A DNA stretch of 7,728 nucleotides from Streptosporangiaceae bacterium (GTDB lineage Bacteria; Actinomycetota; Actinomycetes; Streptosporangiales; Streptosporangiaceae): assembly GCA_030052355.1 (NCBI GenBank), contig JASIGS010000244.1:1-7728 (forward strand). Reading direction: 5' to 3'. Both the position numbers and the translations under genes were made by a program. The number at the start of each line of letters is the position of its first letter. Position 1 is the first letter of the stretch. Shown one piece after another: positions 1 through 5,322 of this stretch. The notes below the pieces were generated by a model. The model ran no database searches. It saw only the letters and a program-made list of their open reading frames with translations, and was not told where the DNA came from.

Positions 1-116
1 GCGTGGTCGTCCTGGCGGTGATCCTGGCCGTGGCCGGCGGACTGCTGGCCGGCGCGGTCGGCAGCTGGCGGGTCGCGCGGCTACGCCCCGCCAGCGCCCT
101 GGCCCTCGTGGGCTAA
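1..116 (+). CDS. FtsX/MacB-type ABC transporter permease, C-terminal fragment (5' end outside window)
   Basis: A reading frame enters from the left edge (first full codon at base 3) and ends at TAA 114-116, giving 37 visible residues. They form a hydrophobic helix (VVVLAVILAVAGGLLAG) followed by a short cytoplasmic tail containing [18 protein letters not shown] last membrane helix, then an Arg-rich 'P/W-x-x-R-A-A-R-L-x-P-x-x-A-L' segment, is the usual C-terminus of FtsX-domain permeases, which pair with a separate ATPase to export or extract lipids, peptides or lipoproteins. Substrate cannot be inferred from this tail. The gene converges on trpA and the two coding regions overlap over 81-116. 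Family assignment rests on this short motif only; the partner ATPase would lie to the left, outside the window. Confidence 0.62.
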   Translation, partial: VVVLAVILAVAGGLLAGAVGSWRVARLRPASALALVG

Positions 117-911
117 CGAGCGGATAACGCCGTCGGCCAGTTCCGCGGCGAGCTCGCGGACCGCCGCAACACCACTGGCCAGGTCGCGGGCGGCCAGCAG
201 GCGCTGGACGAACGCGGAGCCGACGATCACCCCGTCAGCGAAGCCAGCCACCTGGGCCGCCTGCTTCCGGTTGCTGACACCGAGCCCGACGCCGACCGGC
301 AGGCTGGTGCACTCCCTGACCCGCGCCACCAGCTCGGCCGCGTGGCTGCCGATCGCCGCCCTGGTTCCGGTTACCCCCATCAGCGACGCGGCGTAGACGA
401 AGCCTCCGCACACCGACGTGATCAGCTCGATCCGCTGCCGCGACGAGCTGGGCGCGACCAGGAACACGGGGTCCAGGTCGTGCTCGCGGGCCGCCTCGAG
501 CCACGGCCCGGCCTCCTCCGGCGTCAGATCCGGGGTGATCAGCCCGCTCCCCCCGGCCGCGGCGAGGTCGGCGGCGAACCGCTGCACGCCGTAGGAGTCC
601 ACCGGGTTCCAGTAGGTCATGACCAGCGTCGGCACCCCGGCTGCGGCGACCTCGCGCACCGTGCGCAGCACGTCGGCCACCCGGACGCCGCCGATCAGCG
701 CGCGGTGCACCGCGTCCTGGATGACCGGGCCGTCGATCAGCGGGTCTGAGTACGGCAGGCCGATCTCGAGGACATCGGCACCAGCCTCGGCCATGGCGAG
801 AAGGGCCTCGATCGCGCCGTCGACCGAAGGGAAACCCGCGGGCAGGTAGCCGATCAGAGCCGCGCGGTCTTCTCCGGCGGCCTTCTCGAACGCCGCAGAG
901 ACGGCCGTCAC
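81..911 (-). CDS. trpA: Tryptophan synthase alpha subunit
   Basis: Cytoplasmic TIM-barrel lyase (EC 4.2.1.20, alpha reaction) that splits indole-3-glycerol phosphate into glyceraldehyde 3-phosphate and indole; indole is channelled to TrpB. From the GTG at 911 the protein has 276 residues, close to the usual ~268. The catalytic pair is seen as Glu49 in [11 protein letters not shown] and Asp60 in PLIDGPVIQ, the same numbers as in Salmonella TrpA, which supports this start. Further marks are MTYWNPV, the phosphate-binding [12 protein letters not shown], and [10 protein letters not shown] near the C-terminus. The open frame runs 60 codons further upstream, but that extension is Arg/Pro-rich antisense-like sequence inside trpB and was rejected. 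The GTG start overlaps the trpB stop as GTGA (911-908), implying coupled translation. The last 36 bases overlap the convergent permease gene. Confidence 0.97.
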   Translation of the reverse strand: MTAVSAAFEKAAGEDRAALIGYLPAGFPSVDGAIEALLAMAEAGADVLEIGLPYSDPLIDGPVIQDAVHRALIGGVRVADVLRTVREVAAAGVPTLVMTYWNPVDSYGVQRFAADLAAAGGSGLITPDLTPEEAGPWLEAAREHDLDPVFLVAPSSSRQRIELITSVCGGFVYAASLMGVTGTRAAIGSHAAELVARVRECTSLPVGVGLGVSNRKQAAQVAGFADGVIVGSAFVQRLLAARDLASGVAAVRELAAELADGVIRSLAHEGQGAGGA

Positions 912-2137
912 TGGCCGGCCTGCCTGCCGAGGTGGCCGAACCAGTGCGCTGCTATGTCCACGTCCTTGTCCCCGCGGCCCGACAAGTTCACCAGCAGGAC
1001 CGCATCTGGCCCGAGGTCGCGGCCAAGCCGGAGCGCTCCGGCCAGCGCGTGCGCGGACTCGATCGCCGGGATGATCCCCTCGGTCCGGCACAGCACCGAG
1101 AACGCGTCCATCGCCTCGGTGTCGGTGACCGGCCAGTAGCTGGCCCGTCCGGTTTCGTGCAGCCAGGCGTGCTCCGGTCCGACCCCCGGGTAGTCCAGGC
1201 CCGCCGACACCGAGTGCGTGGGGAGCGTCTGGCCCTCGTCGTCCTGGAGCAGGAACGTGCGCATGCCGTGGATGACACCGGGCCGCCCGGCAACCAGCGT
1301 CGCCGCGTTCCGGCCGGTGGCCATGCCCTCACCCCCGGCCTCGCAGCCGATCAGGGCCACGTCCCGGTCGCCGATGAAGGCGTGGAAGGCTCCGATCGCG
1401 TTGGAGCCGCCGCCGACGCAGGCTATGACGGCGTCCGGCAGCCGCCCGGTCGCCGTCATCACCTGGGCTCGTGCCTCGACCCCGATGACCCGCTGGAAGT
1501 CCCTGACCATCATCGGGAACGGGTGCGGGCCCATCACCGAGCCGATGCAGTAGTGCGTTGTCTCGACGCTGGCCACCCAGTCCCTGAACGTCTCGTTGAT
1601 GGCGTCCTTCAGCGTCTTGCTGCCGGTGGACACCGGGACGACCTCGGCTCCGAGCATCTGCATCCTGGCCACGTTGAGCGCCTGGCGCCTGGTGTCCTCC
1701 TCGCCCATGTAGACCACGCAGTCCAGGCCGAGCAGGGCCGCCGCGGTGGCCGTGGCGACGCCGTGCTGGCCGGCCCCGGTCTCGGCGATGATCCTGGGCT
1801 TGCCCATCCGCTTGGTGAGCAGCGCCTGGCCCAGCACATTGTTGATCTTGTGCGAGCCGGTGTGCATCATGTCCTCGCGCTTGAGGAACACCCGGCAGCC
1901 GCCGGCCGCGGCCGCGAACCTCGGCACCTCGGTGAGCAGCGAGGGCCGCCCGGCGTAGTCGCGGAGCAGCCTGGACAGCTCGGCCTGGAAGCCCGGGTCG
2001 GCCTTGGCGGCCAGGTAGGCCTGCGTCAGCTCGGCAAGCGCCGACATGAGAGCTTCTGGCGCGATACGCCCGCCGAATGGCCCGAAGTAGCCGGACGCGT
2101 CGGGCAGCGTCGTGGTGTCTGTCAGCGCGCCGGTCAT
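908..2137 (-). CDS. trpB: Tryptophan synthase beta subunit
   Basis: PLP enzyme (EC 4.2.1.20, beta reaction) that condenses indole with L-serine to give L-tryptophan in the alpha2beta2 complex. The 409-residue length is normal. The N-terminus ([16 protein letters not shown], about 15-30) is the TrpB signature. The PLP Schiff-base lysine is Lys97 in TGSHKINN; the catalytic Glu119 lies in AETGAGQHG; the cofactor phosphate loop GGGSNAIG is at about 242-249; the C-terminal SGRGDKD is at about 386-392. All are offset about +10 from Salmonella numbering because of a slightly longer N-terminus. It looks like a standard TrpB1 partnered with TrpA, not the stand-alone TrpB2 type. The ATG at 2137 overlaps the trpC stop (ATGA, 2137-2134), with a weak GGGG-type ribosome site, so translation probably depends on coupling to trpC. 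Confidence 0.98.
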   Translation of the reverse strand: MTGALTDTTTLPDASGYFGPFGGRIAPEALMSALAELTQAYLAAKADPGFQAELSRLLRDYAGRPSLLTEVPRFAAAAGGCRVFLKREDMMHTGSHKINNVLGQALLTKRMGKPRIIAETGAGQHGVATATAAALLGLDCVVYMGEEDTRRQALNVARMQMLGAEVVPVSTGSKTLKDAINETFRDWVASVETTHYCIGSVMGPHPFPMMVRDFQRVIGVEARAQVMTATGRLPDAVIACVGGGSNAIGAFHAFIGDRDVALIGCEAGGEGMATGRNAATLVAGRPGVIHGMRTFLLQDDEGQTLPTHSVSAGLDYPGVGPEHAWLHETGRASYWPVTDTEAMDAFSVLCRTEGIIPAIESAHALAGALRLGRDLGPDAVLLVNLSGRGDKDVDIAAHWFGHLGRQAGQ

Positions 2138-2952
2138 GATGTCGCCCCGCGGTCGCCGCGCAGCGCCGGATGCGACCCGGCGGTCACCAGGTCAGCGACC
2201 GCGGACCGCGGATCCTTGCCGGTGACCAGGCTCTCGCCGACCAGCACGGCGTCGGCCCCGGCTGCGGCGTAGGCCAGCAGGTCGTGGGGTCCGCGGACGC
2301 CAGACTCGGCGATCTTGATTATGCCCTCGGGGATGGCAGGCGCGAGCCTGGGGAACACGGCGCGGTCCACCTCGAGCGTGGCGAGGTTCCTGGCGTTAAC
2401 GCCGATCACCGTCGCGCCCGCCAGCAGCGCCCGGTCCAGTTCCGCCTCGGTGTGCACTTCCACCAGCGGGACCAGGCCGATCGAGGAGGCCCGTTCCACC
2501 AGGGACACAAGCGCGTTCTGCTCCAGGGCAGCGACGATCAGCAGGACGAGATCGGCCCCGTACGCCCTGGCCTCCCAGAGCTGGTAGGAGCTAACCACGA
2601 AGTCCTTGCGCAGCAGCGGGATACCGACCGCGTCCCGGACAGCGGCGAGGTCTTCCAGGCTGCCGCCGAACCGGCGAGCCTCGGTCAGCACGCTGATCAC
2701 GGCCGCCCCGCCCGCCTCGTAGTCGACCGCGAGCGCAGCCGGGTCGGCAATCGCGGCGAGCGCGCCCTTGGACGGGCTAGCCCGCTTCACCTCGGCAACG
2801 ACCGCCACCTCGGGCCCGCCGAGCGCTGCCCTGACGTCGCGAGGAGACTCGGCCCTGGCGGCCAGCTCCTTGAGCCGCTCGAGTGGCATCGCCTGCTGCC
2901 GGTCGGCCAGGTCTGCGCGCACTCCGTCGAGGATGTCGTCAAGCACGCTCAC
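2134..2952 (-). CDS. trpC: Indole-3-glycerol phosphate synthase
   Basis: Cytoplasmic TIM-barrel enzyme (EC 4.1.1.48) that decarboxylates and closes the ring of CdRP to make indole-3-glycerol phosphate, the substrate of the TrpA encoded downstream. It has 272 residues, normal for a monofunctional IGPS; there is no fused TrpF domain. Key residues seen: Glu54 and Lys56 in [12 protein letters not shown], Lys116 in LLRKDFVV, Glu165 in [11 protein letters not shown], Asn186 and Arg188 in IGVNARNL, Glu216-Ser217 in KIAESGV, and the phosphate site VLVGES (about 236-241). The start is GTG at 2952; a GAGGGGG run lies about 12 nt upstream, a rather long spacing, so the ribosome site is weak. A 121 bp gap separates it from the membrane protein upstream, enough for a separate promoter. 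The 3' end overlaps trpB by 4 bp. Confidence 0.97.
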   Translation of the reverse strand: MSVLDDILDGVRADLADRQQAMPLERLKELAARAESPRDVRAALGGPEVAVVAEVKRASPSKGALAAIADPAALAVDYEAGGAAVISVLTEARRFGGSLEDLAAVRDAVGIPLLRKDFVVSSYQLWEARAYGADLVLLIVAALEQNALVSLVERASSIGLVPLVEVHTEAELDRALLAGATVIGVNARNLATLEVDRAVFPRLAPAIPEGIIKIAESGVRGPHDLLAYAAAGADAVLVGESLVTGKDPRSAVADLVTAGSHPALRGDRGATS

Positions 2953-2991
2953 GCGGTTCTAACGCCCCCTCGGGTGGGATGCCTTGGCTCA

Positions 2992-3017
2992 GCATCGTAG
3001 CGAGACCGTAGCGATGC
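2992..3017 (-). promoter_or_regulatory. Candidate internal control site ahead of trpC: tandem repeat inside an inverted repeat
   Basis: In the 121 bp gap between the membrane-protein stop and trpC (2953-3073), CGTAGCGA occurs twice on the + strand, at 2996-3003 and 3007-3014, an 11 bp period. The pair is framed by a 6 bp inverted repeat, GCATCG at 2992-2997 and CGATGC at 3012-3017. Read on the trpC strand the copies give TACGGT and TACGAT, both fitting the actinobacterial -10 pattern TANNNT, the nearer about 42 nt upstream of the trpC start. No good -35 is visible. It could be an internal promoter for trpCBA, a regulator site or chance. The rest of the gap shows no terminator and no Trp-codon-rich leader peptide. 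Confidence 0.35.
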
Positions 3018-3073
3018 CCTCGCCTGCCCCCCGCTTGACCAACTCGGCTGGCTGCCCGTCCGGCCGCGGCGGC

Positions 3074-3829
3074 TCACCGGCCGGCGGGTGCTGTCGGGTC
3101 GTCGCCGCGGCTGAGCGCCTCCCACACCGACGCCGAGTCGGCGGCGGGTGCCGGCTCTGCCTGCCGTCCCGGTCCGGCCACGTCCCGCTTGCCCGGCGGC
3201 GCCTCGTACCGGCTCGACATGACGGCCATCTTCTGGGCGTTGAACAGCACGAACACTCCGGCCGCGACCATCGCCAGGGCGCCGGCCACCGCGAGCGCCT
3301 GCCAGCCGGCCGCCGTGAAAGCCACGTGCGACACCGCCCCGGCAACGTTGGGCACGGCCGACGTCCCCGAACTGCTGCCTTGTGTCACCGATCCCGCGCC
3401 CGACCCAGACGGCGTGGTGGCTGACGTCGCGGCCGCGATGGCCGCCGTCTTGGACACCGTGAGGACCAAGACCGTCAGGCACGCCCCAAGCGCGGCCAGC
3501 AGCACCCCGGTGAGCCGGCGCAGCAGCCCGCGGGTCGCCAGCACAGCGGCCAGACTCGCGAGTCCGACCAGCACCAGGGCGTCGGCGAACGGCGCAAGCG
3601 CCGCACCCGTGACGCTCACCACGCTGACCGGAAGCGGCCTCGGCGGCACGCTCCGCACCTGTGCCCAGCCCTGCCGGGTGGCCAGGAACACGAGCCCCGC
3701 GCCCGCCGCCCCGAGTACCAGGGTCAGCGCCAGCGACTGGCCCGCCGAGCCAGGCCGGAGCCGGCTCAGGCTGCCCTGCCCGGTTGACGACCCCCGGAAC
3801 CCCCGCGGGGTCAGGCGGCTTGCAGCCAC
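3074..3829 (-). CDS. Trp biosynthesis-associated membrane protein (Trp_oprn_chp / TIGR02234 family)
   Basis: A 251-residue integral membrane protein of the actinobacterial family found beside trp genes; its biochemical role is not established. Four hydrophobic helices are visible, at about 31-50, 78-99, 107-126 and 175-197. The long loop between helices 3 and 4 is rich in Ser, Gly and Thr (about 134-160). Family marks seen are the first-loop Trp (RQGWAQVRS), LATRGLLRRLTGVLLA, a Trp at the start of helix 4 (GWQALAVAG), then MSSRYE at about 204-209 and the C-terminal VWEALSRGDDPT at about 235-246. The GTG start is fixed by AGGAGG 8 nt upstream. It is the first gene of the leftward trp block; in many relatives trpE sits just upstream, but here a divergent unrelated gene does. 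The cytoplasmic N-terminus (first ~30 residues) is basic, as expected for inside topology. Confidence 0.88.
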   Translation of the reverse strand: MAASRLTPRGFRGSSTGQGSLSRLRPGSAGQSLALTLVLGAAGAGLVFLATRQGWAQVRSVPPRPLPVSVVSVTGAALAPFADALVLVGLASLAAVLATRGLLRRLTGVLLAALGACLTVLVLTVSKTAAIAAATSATTPSGSGAGSVTQGSSSGTSAVPNVAGAVSHVAFTAAGWQALAVAGALAMVAAGVFVLFNAQKMAVMSSRYEAPPGKRDVAGPGRQAEPAPAADSASVWEALSRGDDPTAPAGR

Positions 3830-3837
3830 GGGTTAAG

Positions 3838-3843
3838 CCTCCT
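3838..3843 (-). promoter_or_regulatory. Ribosome binding site of the Trp-associated membrane protein
   Basis: AGGAGG on the - strand, 8 nt before the GTG at 3829. It is the best Shine-Dalgarno in the leftward trp block and decides the start of that gene. Confidence 0.85.
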
Positions 3844-3864
3844 GGTTTCGATGACGCGCCGTAT

Positions 3865-3896
3865 AGCAGGCTAGAACACACCGTGCAGCAGGCTAG
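3865..3896. repeat. Perfect 10 bp direct repeat, 22 bp period, in divergent control region
   Basis: AGCAGGCTAG occurs at 3865-3874 and again, identical, at 3887-3896, separated by 12 bp (start-to-start 22 bp, about two helical turns). It lies in the 107 bp region between the leftward trp block and the rightward TIGR03085 gene. On the - strand the copy nearer trp contains TAGCCT, and TATACG follows directly (3865-3860), so the element overlaps where a promoter for the membrane protein/trp block would be. The copy at 3887-3896 ends just upstream of the rightward promoter. This position suits an operator for a dimeric regulator, but the regulator is unknown. Confidence 0.5.
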
Positions 3897-3901
3897 CGCC
3901 C

Positions 3902-3930
3902 TGTCGCCGCGAGCAGCCAATCACTACGAT
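3902..3930 (+). promoter_or_regulatory. Candidate promoter giving a leaderless mRNA for the TIGR03085 gene
   Basis: TACGAT at 3925-3930 fits the actinobacterial -10 pattern TANNNT and its last base is 7 nt before the A of the ATG at 3937, so the predicted transcript starts at or next to the start codon. A weak -35 (TGTCGC, 3902-3907) lies 17 bp upstream. No Shine-Dalgarno precedes the ATG, in agreement with a leaderless message. The -10 and spacing are seen; the transcription start is inferred. Confidence 0.55.
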
Positions 3931-3936
3931 CTGCTC

Positions 3937-4587
3937 ATGACGCACGCCCGCCAAGAGCGCCTTGCCGTCTGTGAACTGCTCGCCGACGTCGGGCCGCACC
4001 AGCCGACGCTGTGCGCGGGCTGGGAGACCGGTGACCTCGCCGCGCACCTGGTGCTCAGGGAACGCCGCCCGGACGCCGGGATCGGGATCCTGGGCGGGCC
4101 GCTTGCCGCCTACACCCGGCGCACTCAGGCCGCCCTGAAGGCGCGGACGCCGTTCCCGAAACTCGTCGAGATGATCCGCACCGGGCCGCCGCGGCTGTCG
4201 CCGTTCGGCCTGCCGGGGGCTGACGAGCGGGCCAACTTCGCTGAGTTCTTCGTGCATCACGAGGACATCCGCCGGGCCCAGCCCGGCTGGCAGCCCCGCG
4301 AGCTGGAGCCGCCGGAGTCCGACGCGATCTGGGGCCGGCTCCGCCTTGCCAGGTTCGTCTTGCGCAAAGCACCGGTCGGCGTCGAACTGGTCCGCGCCGA
4401 CGTCGCGGCATCCAACGGCGGCCGGCTGCGGATCACGGCCAAGGCGCGAACCCCGATGGTGACGGTCACCGGCAGCCCGGCTGAACTGATGATGTGGACG
4501 ATGGGCCGGACCGGCGCGGCGAACGTCCAGTTTGACGGCAGCGACGCCGACGTCGCGGCCCTGCAGTCGGCCAAGTGGGGCGTCTGA
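3937..4587 (+). CDS. TIGR03085-family protein, DinB/maleylpyruvate-isomerase-like fold
   Basis: A 216-residue soluble protein of an uncharacterised actinobacterial family. The N-terminal half resembles the MDMPI/DinB four-helix domain: TLCAGWETGDLAAHLVLRER (about 24-43) and FAEFFVHHEDIRRAQPG (about 101-117). His37, Glu103 and His107 reproduce the H...E-x3-H pattern of the metal site of mycothiol-dependent maleylpyruvate isomerase, so a metal-dependent thiol-linked enzyme is possible (inference). The C-terminal part (MVTVTGSPAELMMWTMGR, then VQFDGSDADVAALQ) looks like the SCP2-like tail common in such proteins. The open frame extends further upstream to 3661, but that part is antisense to the membrane protein and was discarded; the chosen ATG matches the family start and sits 7 nt after a -10 box. 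It stands alone, divergent from the trp block. Substrate is unknown. Confidence 0.82.
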   Translation: MTHARQERLAVCELLADVGPHQPTLCAGWETGDLAAHLVLRERRPDAGIGILGGPLAAYTRRTQAALKARTPFPKLVEMIRTGPPRLSPFGLPGADERANFAEFFVHHEDIRRAQPGWQPRELEPPESDAIWGRLRLARFVLRKAPVGVELVRADVAASNGGRLRITAKARTPMVTVTGSPAELMMWTMGRTGAANVQFDGSDADVAALQSAKWGV

Positions 4588-4601
4588 GCGGGCGCCAGCG
4601 G

Positions 4602-4622
4602 CTCAGGCCGGCCGGTCCTGAG
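4602..4622. terminator. Weak candidate bidirectional terminator hairpin between convergent genes
   Basis: CTCAGG (4602-4607) and CCTGAG (4617-4622) form a perfect 6 bp inverted repeat around a 9 nt GC-rich loop that itself contains the palindrome CCGGCCGG. It begins 15 nt after the TIGR03085 stop and spans the stop codon of the convergent HAD gene. There is no T-run on either side, so it is not a classical intrinsic terminator; actinomycetes often use U-less hairpins, which keeps it possible. Confidence 0.3.
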
Positions 4623-5322
4623 GTCGGGCCAGGCCGACCAGTTCCATGAGGCCAGTGACCGACTCCAGGATGTGCGGCGCGCCCGCGGCCGCCAGCGCGT
4701 CGTGGTCGGCTGCTCCGCTCGTGACGCCGACGACCAGCCCCGCCCCGGCCCGCAACCCTGACTCGACGTCGCTCGGGGTGTCCCCCACCACGGCCAGCTC
4801 GGCTACCGAGCCGCCGCCGAGCCGGATCAGCGCGGTGAGCGGCAGGTCGGGCCAGGGCCTGCCGCGGCCCGCATCGGCGGGCGACAGCGCGAGATCGATC
4901 AGCGGCCGCCAGCCGATGGCATCGAGCAGCGCGTCCCTGGTGGCTGGCGAGAACCCGGTAGCCAGGCAGACCCTGATGCCCGCCGCGCGCAGCGCGGTGA
5001 TCGTCTCCACGGCCCCCGGCAGCGGGGTCACCAGCCCGGCACGCACCGACTCCCCGTACACCTGCTCGAAAACCCGGTTACCTGTCTGGGCGCGCTCCTC
5101 GCTGCCCAGAACGTGCCGGAACACCTCGATCTTCGACTGGCCCATGGTGGCCCGGACGTAGTCCATCGCGGCGTCGTAACCAGGTGCGCCCGGCACCAGG
5201 CCGAACTCGGCGGCGGCCGCGTCGAAGGCGGCCATGACGCTGCCGTCGTCTGACACTGTCGTTCCCGCCATATCGAGGCAGGCGACCGTGATATGTCTCA
5301 TAGCGTTCTCCCGCGCCCTCAT
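4603..5322 (-). CDS. Phosphonatase-like HAD hydrolase (PhnX-like, TIGR03351 type)
   Basis: A 239-residue HAD-superfamily hydrolase closest in motifs to phosphonoacetaldehyde hydrolase, which cleaves a C-P bond to release phosphate. Seen: nucleophile Asp17 in CLDMAGTTV, with Ala19 where ordinary HAD phosphatases have Asp, as in PhnX; cap-domain Lys64 in TMGQSKIEVF, placed like the Schiff-base lysine of PhnX; motif II Thr122 in LATGFSPAT; Arg155 (GRPWP) where other HADs have Lys; motif IV Asp181 and Asp185 in VVGDTPSDVE. All features of C-P hydrolysis are therefore intact, though this clade's exact substrate is not settled. The ATG at 5322 overlaps the upstream oxidoreductase stop (ATGA). A second ATG at 5301 has GGGAGA 5 nt upstream and yields the more typical N-terminus MRHITVACLDMAGTT; either start could be real. 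It probably acts on the aldehyde made by the oxidoreductase encoded just upstream. Confidence 0.9.
   Translation of the reverse strand: MRARENAMRHITVACLDMAGTTVSDDGSVMAAFDAAAAEFGLVPGAPGYDAAMDYVRATMGQSKIEVFRHVLGSEERAQTGNRVFEQVYGESVRAGLVTPLPGAVETITALRAAGIRVCLATGFSPATRDALLDAIGWRPLIDLALSPADAGRGRPWPDLPLTALIRLGGGSVAELAVVGDTPSDVESGLRAGAGLVVGVTSGAADHDALAAAGAPHILESVTGLMELVGLARPQDRPA
5307..5312 (-). promoter_or_regulatory. Ribosome binding site for the alternative internal start of the HAD hydrolase
   Basis: GGGAGA on the - strand lies 5 nt before the ATG at 5301. The upstream ATG at 5322 has GGAGGA too, but about 12 nt away, a long spacing. This site argues that initiation may occur at 5301, removing seven N-terminal residues. 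Confidence 0.5.

Noticed and set aside
912..1091. A 60-residue N-terminal extension of TrpA
   Set aside because: It lies within trpB, is Arg/Pro-rich, and would move Glu49/Asp60 away from their usual numbers. The GTGA overlap start is much better.
932..2272. A 446-codon + strand open frame opposite trpB and the end of trpC
   Set aside because: It lies almost wholly antisense to trpB, is rich in Arg, Gly, His and Val, and has no family motif. It is an expected shadow of high-GC codon use.
2939..2995. An 18-codon ORF on the - strand just upstream of and into trpC, considered as a trp leader peptide
   Set aside because: It encodes no Trp at all, has no evident ribosome site, and runs into trpC in another frame, so it cannot act as a classical trp attenuator leader.
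2949..3920. A 323-codon - strand frame overlapping the Trp-associated membrane protein
   Set aside because: Composition is Arg/Gly-rich with no membrane helices or motifs; the alternative frame has the family signatures and an AGGAGG site.
3661..3936. Extended start of the TIGR03085 gene
   Set aside because: The extra residues are antisense to the membrane-protein gene and unlike the family; the ATG at 3937 has a -10 box at leaderless spacing.
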